Under the pieces are notes generated by a model that did not search any database, was not told the DNA's origin, and worked only from the letters and a program-made list of their open reading frames with translations. A stretch of 64,000 nt of DNA from Catellatospora bangladeshensis. Lineage in GTDB: Bacteria; Actinomycetota; Actinomycetes; Mycobacteriales; Micromonosporaceae. The stretch lies in assembly GCF_016862575.1 (NCBI RefSeq), contig NZ_BONF01000001.1:1-64000 (forward strand), given 5' to 3'. Positions 60,241 to 64,000 of this stretch are shown piece by piece. Each line of letters begins with the position of its first letter. Position 1 is the stretch's first letter. The position numbers and the translations under genes were made by a program.

Positions 60241-60343
60241 GGCCCCGTTTCACCGCCGGGCCGGCCCGGCCCGAACCCGTCACCACCACGCCCCCGGTGG
60301 ACGTCGGGTCCGAGGCGAGGCCACCGCACCCGGCGGGCCCGGC

Positions 60344-60349
60344 TACGCT
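60344..60349 (+). promoter_or_regulatory. -10 box, leaderless ATG
   Basis: TACGCT lies 8 bases before the ATG at 60358 with no ribosome binding site between, so the histidine kinase mRNA is probably leaderless. Confidence 0.45.
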
Positions 60350-60357
60350 CGCCCCTC

Positions 60358-61542
60358 ATGAGCAGGGCGGAGCGAGGGTCGGACGCGCTGACGCTGCTGC
60401 GCCGCGCCGAACACGTGCTCTTCGCGGCGCTGCTGGCGCTGGGCGCGGTCGAGGCGTGGGTGGACGGGCGGCACCGCCCGGCCGTCGTCGCGACGGGCGT
60501 CGCCGTCGCCGGCTGGTACGCCGTGGGCATGGCGCTGTCGCGCCGCGCCGCCGGACCCCGGCTCGCGATGCTGTGGCTGGCCGTGCTCACCGCAGGCTGG
60601 GCCGTGCTGACCGCGCTCTCGCTGACCTTCGTCTGGCTGGCGTTCGCGCTGTACCTGCTCACCATGCAACTGCTGCCGACCAGGCAGGCCCTGCCCTGGG
60701 TGGCCGCGCTCACCGCGGGCGCCGTCGCCGCGGGCGGCCTGCACCGCGATGGCCTCGACTCCGGCACGGTGCTCGGCCCCGTCTTCGGCGCCGCCGTGGC
60801 CATCGTCATCACCGCGGTCTACCGCCGGCTGCGCCGCGAGAGCGAGGCGCGCGCCGAACTGGTGCGCGAGCTGACCGCCGCGCAGGAGCGGCTCGCCGCG
60901 ACCGAGCGCCGCGAGGGCATCCTCGCCGAACGCGAGCGCCTGGCCCGCGAGATCCACGACACCGTGGCGCAGAACCTGTCCAGCGTGATCCTGCTGCTGC
61001 GCGCCGCCCGCGACGCCGCCGATCCCGGTCCCCGGCTGGAGGTCGCCGAGCAGGCGGCGCGCGGCGCGCTGGAGGACACCCGGCGGCTGGTCCGCGCGCT
61101 GGCCCCGGCCGAGCTGACGGGACGTTCGCTGCCCGAGGCGCTGGAGCGGGCAGTGGGCGACGTACGCCACTTCGGCGTCGACGCGCGGTTCGTGGTGGAC
61201 GGCGAGGCCGGTGCGGTCCCGACCCCGGTCGCGGTCGCGCTGCTGCGCGCGGCACAGGGCGCGCTGGCCAACGTGCGTACCCACGCGCAGGCGGGCACGG
61301 TCGTGGTGACCCTGGCCTTCCAGCCCGATGCGGTACGCGTGGACGTGGTCGACGACGGCGTCGGCTTCGACCCGCTGCGCCCCGCCGCCGCGCCCTCGGC
61401 CGGCACCGGGCTCGGCCTGTCCGCGATGAGCGGCCGCCTCGCCGAGGTGGGCGGGGCGCTGGTGGTGGAGTCCGCGCCCGGCCGGGGCACCGCCGTGAGC
61501 GCCACCGCGCCGCTGCCCGCACCCCCGGCGGAGCCGTCATGA
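60358..61542 (+). CDS. Sensor histidine kinase (NarX/DesK-like, HisKA_3)
   Basis: 394 residues. Five or so membrane helices between residues 15 and 155 with very short loops suggest sensing in or at the membrane. Then a coiled helix, phosphoacceptor His200 in RERLAREIHDTVAQNLSSV and an HATPase domain (VDVVDDGVGFDP, GTGLGLSAMSGRLAEVGG). It phosphorylates the LuxR-type regulator next door; the ATGA overlap couples them. Position beside the biosynthetic cluster makes cluster control plausible. Confidence 0.93.
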   Translation: MSRAERGSDALTLLRRAEHVLFAALLALGAVEAWVDGRHRPAVVATGVAVAGWYAVGMALSRRAAGPRLAMLWLAVLTAGWAVLTALSLTFVWLAFALYLLTMQLLPTRQALPWVAALTAGAVAAGGLHRDGLDSGTVLGPVFGAAVAIVITAVYRRLRRESEARAELVRELTAAQERLAATERREGILAERERLAREIHDTVAQNLSSVILLLRAARDAADPGPRLEVAEQAARGALEDTRRLVRALAPAELTGRSLPEALERAVGDVRHFGVDARFVVDGEAGAVPTPVAVALLRAAQGALANVRTHAQAGTVVVTLAFQPDAVRVDVVDDGVGFDPLRPAAAPSAGTGLGLSAMSGRLAEVGGALVVESAPGRGTAVSATAPLPAPPAEPS

Positions 61543-62159
61543 TCACCGTGCTCGTCGTCGACGACCATCCGATCGTGCGGGCCGGGCTGCGGGCCACGCT
61601 GGAGGCCGACCCCGGGCTGCGGGTGGTCGGCGAGGCCGCGAGCGGGGAGGAGGCGGTGCGGCTGGCCGCCGCGCACATGCCCGACGTCGTGCTGATGGAT
61701 CTGCAGCTCGGACCCGGCCTGGACGGCGCGCAGGCCACCGCCCGGGTACGCGAGCTGCCCCGCCCGCCCCGGGTGCTGGTGCTGACCACGTACGACAGTG
61801 ACGCCGACATCCTGCGCGCGATCGAGGCGGGCGCCATCGGCTACCTGCTCAAGGATGCCGAACCGGCCGACCTGCTGCGGGCCCTGCGCGCGGCGGCGGC
61901 GGGGGAGACGGTCCTCGCGCCCTCGGTGGCCACCAGGCTCACCTCGCGCGAACGCGCGCCCGGGGTCAGCCTGACCCCGCGCGAGGCGCAGGTGCTGCAA
62001 CTGGTCGCGGGCGGCCACTCCAACTCGGCGATCGCCGGGCAGCTGTTCATCAGCGAGGCCACGGTCAAATCGCACCTGGTGCAGGTCTTCGCCAAGCTCG
62101 GCGTGGACAACCGCACCGCGGCCACCGCCGAGGGCCGCCGCCGCGGCGTCATCCGCTGA
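61539..62159 (+). CDS. Response regulator, NarL/LuxR family
   Basis: 206 residues. Receiver domain with acidic pocket VVDDHP, phosphoacceptor Asp54 (VVLMDLQLGPG), Thr and Lys (VLVLTTYDSD, YLLKDAEP). The C-terminal LuxR helix-turn-helix is intact (LTPREAQVLQLVAGG, IAGQLFISEATVKSHLVQVF). It binds dyad DNA sites when phosphorylated; palindromes at 59834 and 59898 are candidate targets. Transcribed with the kinase. Confidence 0.95.
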   Translation: MITVLVVDDHPIVRAGLRATLEADPGLRVVGEAASGEEAVRLAAAHMPDVVLMDLQLGPGLDGAQATARVRELPRPPRVLVLTTYDSDADILRAIEAGAIGYLLKDAEPADLLRALRAAAAGETVLAPSVATRLTSRERAPGVSLTPREAQVLQLVAGGHSNSAIAGQLFISEATVKSHLVQVFAKLGVDNRTAATAEGRRRGVIR

Positions 62160-62268
62160 CCGGACTTGCTCCCTGCCACCGTCCCTCGGCCGGTGCGCGC
62201 GGGATCGTGGCCGGATCGCAACTCGGCTGCCGTTGCCGGGGTGGCGCGGTGGCCCCACAGTGACGCCC

Positions 62269-63126
62269 ATGCGATGGACACGGGTGGCGATCGCACTGCT
62301 GCTGGCGGCGGGCCTCACGGGATGCGGCCGGCCCGGCGAGCCGGTGCCGTGGGAGGTGACCGAGGTCGGCGACGCCGGTCCGGGCCGCGTGCAGATCCGC
62401 GTGACGGGCGGGGAGGCGGAGGAGATCTGGCAGGTCTCCGACGAAGGCCACAACCTCGGCCGGGCCGAACGGGCGCGCCCGATGACGGCGTCGGTGTCGT
62501 CCTGCGCGGGGCAGCTCTGCTACCGCGTCGTGACGGGCCTGCTCCGGGTGGAGACGGGCGGCGACGCCGCGGGCTGGACCACGGCCTGGCAGATCACCGG
62601 CGCGGACTACACGCAGCTCGCCGCGGACTACATGCCGCTGGGCGCCCCGGCCACGCACCTGTCGTCGACCTCGGTGGTGGTGCACGAGGTGGCCGGCGGG
62701 CGGCACGTGGTGTTCGTCGCCAACGGCCGCGACGGGCTGCTGCACCGCTCGGCCGACGGCCGCTGGCACCGGCTGGGCCTGCCCAAGGGCGGCGAGGGCT
62801 GGTACTTCGCCGAGCCCCCGCGGCTGGCCTCCGAGCCGCCCCCGGCCGACCCGTCCTGGGTGGTCGCGGCACTGGTGACGGCGCTGCTGCTGGTCGCCGG
62901 AGCGATCCCGCTCGCGGTACGCCGTGCCTGGCACCCGCGCGCCGTCCGGCTCACCGCGGGCACGGCCGTGGGCGGCGGGCTGCTGTCGTACGCGGCCTGC
63001 CACGTGCCCGGCGCGGGCATGTTCCCGCCCGAGTTCTACGCGGTCATCTTGGTCACGGCGATCGTGGTGACCGGGCTGGTGGTGATCCTCAACGGCATCG
63101 CCCACCACACCTCAGCGCCGCGCTGA
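62269..63126 (+). CDS. Lipoprotein with two C-terminal membrane segments, unknown function
   Basis: 285 residues from the ATG at 62269; CACAGT 7 bases upstream may be a -10 box. The signal sequence ends in a lipobox (AAGLTGC), so Cys19 should be lipidated. About 175 extracytoplasmic residues follow, then at least three hydrophobic segments (about 201-221, 232-250, 259-279). A lipobox together with later membrane spans is uncommon. No recognised domain. Confidence 0.78.
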   Translation: MRWTRVAIALLLAAGLTGCGRPGEPVPWEVTEVGDAGPGRVQIRVTGGEAEEIWQVSDEGHNLGRAERARPMTASVSSCAGQLCYRVVTGLLRVETGGDAAGWTTAWQITGADYTQLAADYMPLGAPATHLSSTSVVVHEVAGGRHVVFVANGRDGLLHRSADGRWHRLGLPKGGEGWYFAEPPRLASEPPPADPSWVVAALVTALLLVAGAIPLAVRRAWHPRAVRLTAGTAVGGGLLSYAACHVPGAGMFPPEFYAVILVTAIVVTGLVVILNGIAHHTSAPR

Positions 63127-63144
63127 CCCGCCGCCGCGGGCGGA

Positions 63145-64000
63145 TCAGCGGCCGTGCGAGGTGCGCGAGCGCTGCACCAGGGCGTCGATGACGACGGCGG
63201 CCAGCAGCACCGTGCCGGTGACGATGAGGCGTACGTCGCTGGACAGGCTGAGCAGCTCCAGGCCGTTGGCGATGGCGCCGATCACCAGCGCGCCGAGCAG
63301 CGGTGCGTAGCGGCGGGTCCGGCCGCCGAACAGGCTGGTGCCGCCGATGACCGCGGCGGCGATCGCGTTGATCAGCGTCTCGCCGCTGCCGGACTGCTGG
63401 TTGGCGAAGCCCAGCCGCATCGCCGCGACCACGCCGCTGACCGCCGCCAGCGTGCTGCACAGCGCGAACACCGAGATCCGGATCGCGTCCACGTTGATGC
63501 CCGCGCGCCGGGCCGCCTCGATGTTGCCGCCCACCGCGAAGATCTTGCGGCCGTACCCGGTGCGCCGCAGCAGCCAGTCGAAGAACACCACGATCAGCAC
63601 CATGAACACGAACGTCCACGGCACGCCCCGGTCCAGGTACAGCTTCAGGACGATGACCTCCAGCAGCACGAACAGCGCCACGGCCACCGCGACCGGCAGC
63701 CACAGCGGCATCACGGGCAGCCCGGCCGCGCTCCGGCGGCGCCGCGTCATCAGGTTGAACACCAGGTAGAGCACCGGGACCAGGGTAGCCAGCAGCAGCG
63801 CCAGCCAGCGCGGCACGAACGAGAACTGCGCCCAGCGCACCAGCGTGCCCGCCGGGGGCAGGTTGATGGTGCCCTGCTCGCCGAGCACCCGCAGCTGTAC
63901 GCCCTGCCAGATGAGCAGGCCGGCCAAGGTCACGATGAACGAGGGCACCCCGATCCGGGCGAAGATGGTGCCCTGCAGCGCGCCGATGAGCGTGCCCACG
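63145..64000 (-). CDS. Sugar ABC transporter permease (XylH/RbsC-like), 5' end outside window
   Basis: 285 residues of the C-terminal part are visible; the gene runs past the window end. Many membrane helices, with GTLIGALQGTIFARIGVPSF, IVTLAGLLIWQGVQLRVLGE, GRKIFAVGGNIEAARRAGI (the EAA-like loop of BPD_transp_2 permeases), FALCSTLAAVSGVVAAMRLG and AAAVIGGTSLFGGR. The insertion of about 80 residues after the first third is typical of the xylose-type permeases. It imports a sugar with an ATPase and binding protein presumably encoded upstream. Confidence 0.9.
   Translation of the reverse strand, partial: VGTLIGALQGTIFARIGVPSFIVTLAGLLIWQGVQLRVLGEQGTINLPPAGTLVRWAQFSFVPRWLALLLATLVPVLYLVFNLMTRRRRSAAGLPVMPLWLPVAVAVALFVLLEVIVLKLYLDRGVPWTFVFMVLIVVFFDWLLRRTGYGRKIFAVGGNIEAARRAGINVDAIRISVFALCSTLAAVSGVVAAMRLGFANQQSGSGETLINAIAAAVIGGTSLFGGRTRRYAPLLGALVIGAIANGLELLSLSSDVRLIVTGTVLLAAVVIDALVQRSRTSHGR

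Noticed and set aside
60101-60289. Minus-strand ORF of 62 codons opposite the repeat peptide
   Set aside because: It covers the terminator hairpin, has Arg/Ala-rich translation and lacks a ribosome binding site; the plus-strand ORF has promoter, RBS and terminator.

Overview
The window is very GC-rich, with GTG/ATG starts, short intergenic gaps and many ATGA/GTGA gene overlaps. It carries actinobacterial markers: an F420-dependent oxidoreductase, a polyphosphate glucokinase, a SigB/SigF-type sigma factor, a GPGG-motif micro-protein, DUF6158 and DUF1876 proteins. Together with several families of intergenic palindromes this suggests a member of the Micromonosporaceae (Actinoplanes/Micromonospora/Catellatospora type). 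The family assignment is inference. I saw no rRNA, tRNA, CRISPR array, transposase or phage gene.

Layout. Positions 1-22.5 kb are mostly core or household genes: glyS, an endo/exonuclease/phosphatase family enzyme, a sigma factor, an old-yellow-enzyme oxidoreductase, an ArsR-type regulator, an unusual double-domain polyprenyl synthetase, a dihydrouridine synthase, an F420 enzyme, a RecQ helicase fused to a phosphoribosyltransferase-like end, a quinone oxidoreductase, a CBM35 surface protein, a lipoprotein and a HEAT-like repeat protein. From 22.6 to 31 kb the content is mixed: an AMP-forming acyl ligase, an MGT-type glycosyltransferase, a GNAT enzyme, a PLP decarboxylase, an APH-type kinase, polyphosphate glucokinase and small membrane proteins. 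From 30.8 to 37.9 kb lies a compact locus: P450 and SGNH hydrolase on the minus strand, and an acyl ligase (paralogous to the one at 22.6 kb), an MFS exporter with an extra C-terminal domain and a second SGNH hydrolase on the plus strand. A secreted S1 protease follows.

The most interesting region is 39.2-60.2 kb, which reads as a biosynthetic gene cluster. It holds a complete 4-hydroxyphenylglycine (Hpg) pathway: a hydroxymandelate-synthase-like dioxygenase (44.0 kb), an FMN hydroxymandelate oxidase (58.7 kb) and an HpgT-like aminotransferase (57.4 kb). No nonribosomal peptide synthetase is present. Around the pathway sit a discrete ketosynthase/acyl carrier system (two ketosynthases with intact Cys-His-His residues, a PF13723-like ketosynthase-related protein, two carrier proteins, two AMP ligases), a two-subunit 2-oxoacid dehydrogenase E1 without E2/E3, an O-methyltransferase, a DUF3050 haem-oxygenase-like protein, a PhyH-type dioxygenase, an ATP-grasp ligase, an alpha/beta hydrolase, an SRPBCC protein and an MFS exporter whose C-terminal domain matches the one at 35-37 kb. 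At the edge is a 32-residue ORF built of five E-V-A-x-R pentad repeats, with its own promoter, strong ribosome binding site and terminator, followed by a histidine kinase/response regulator pair. How these parts join into one product is inference: the set suggests that Hpg, or an aryl unit derived from its pathway, is joined to a carrier-bound acyl chain and exported.

The window also contains at least four families of roughly 50-75 bp palindromic repeats. One copy supplies the stop codon of a decarboxylase gene, one lies in frame inside recQ, and one abuts the promoter of the polyphosphate glucokinase gene. Several genes have a TANNNT -10 box 6-8 bases before the start codon, which predicts leaderless mRNAs. 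The window ends inside a sugar ABC transporter permease gene.
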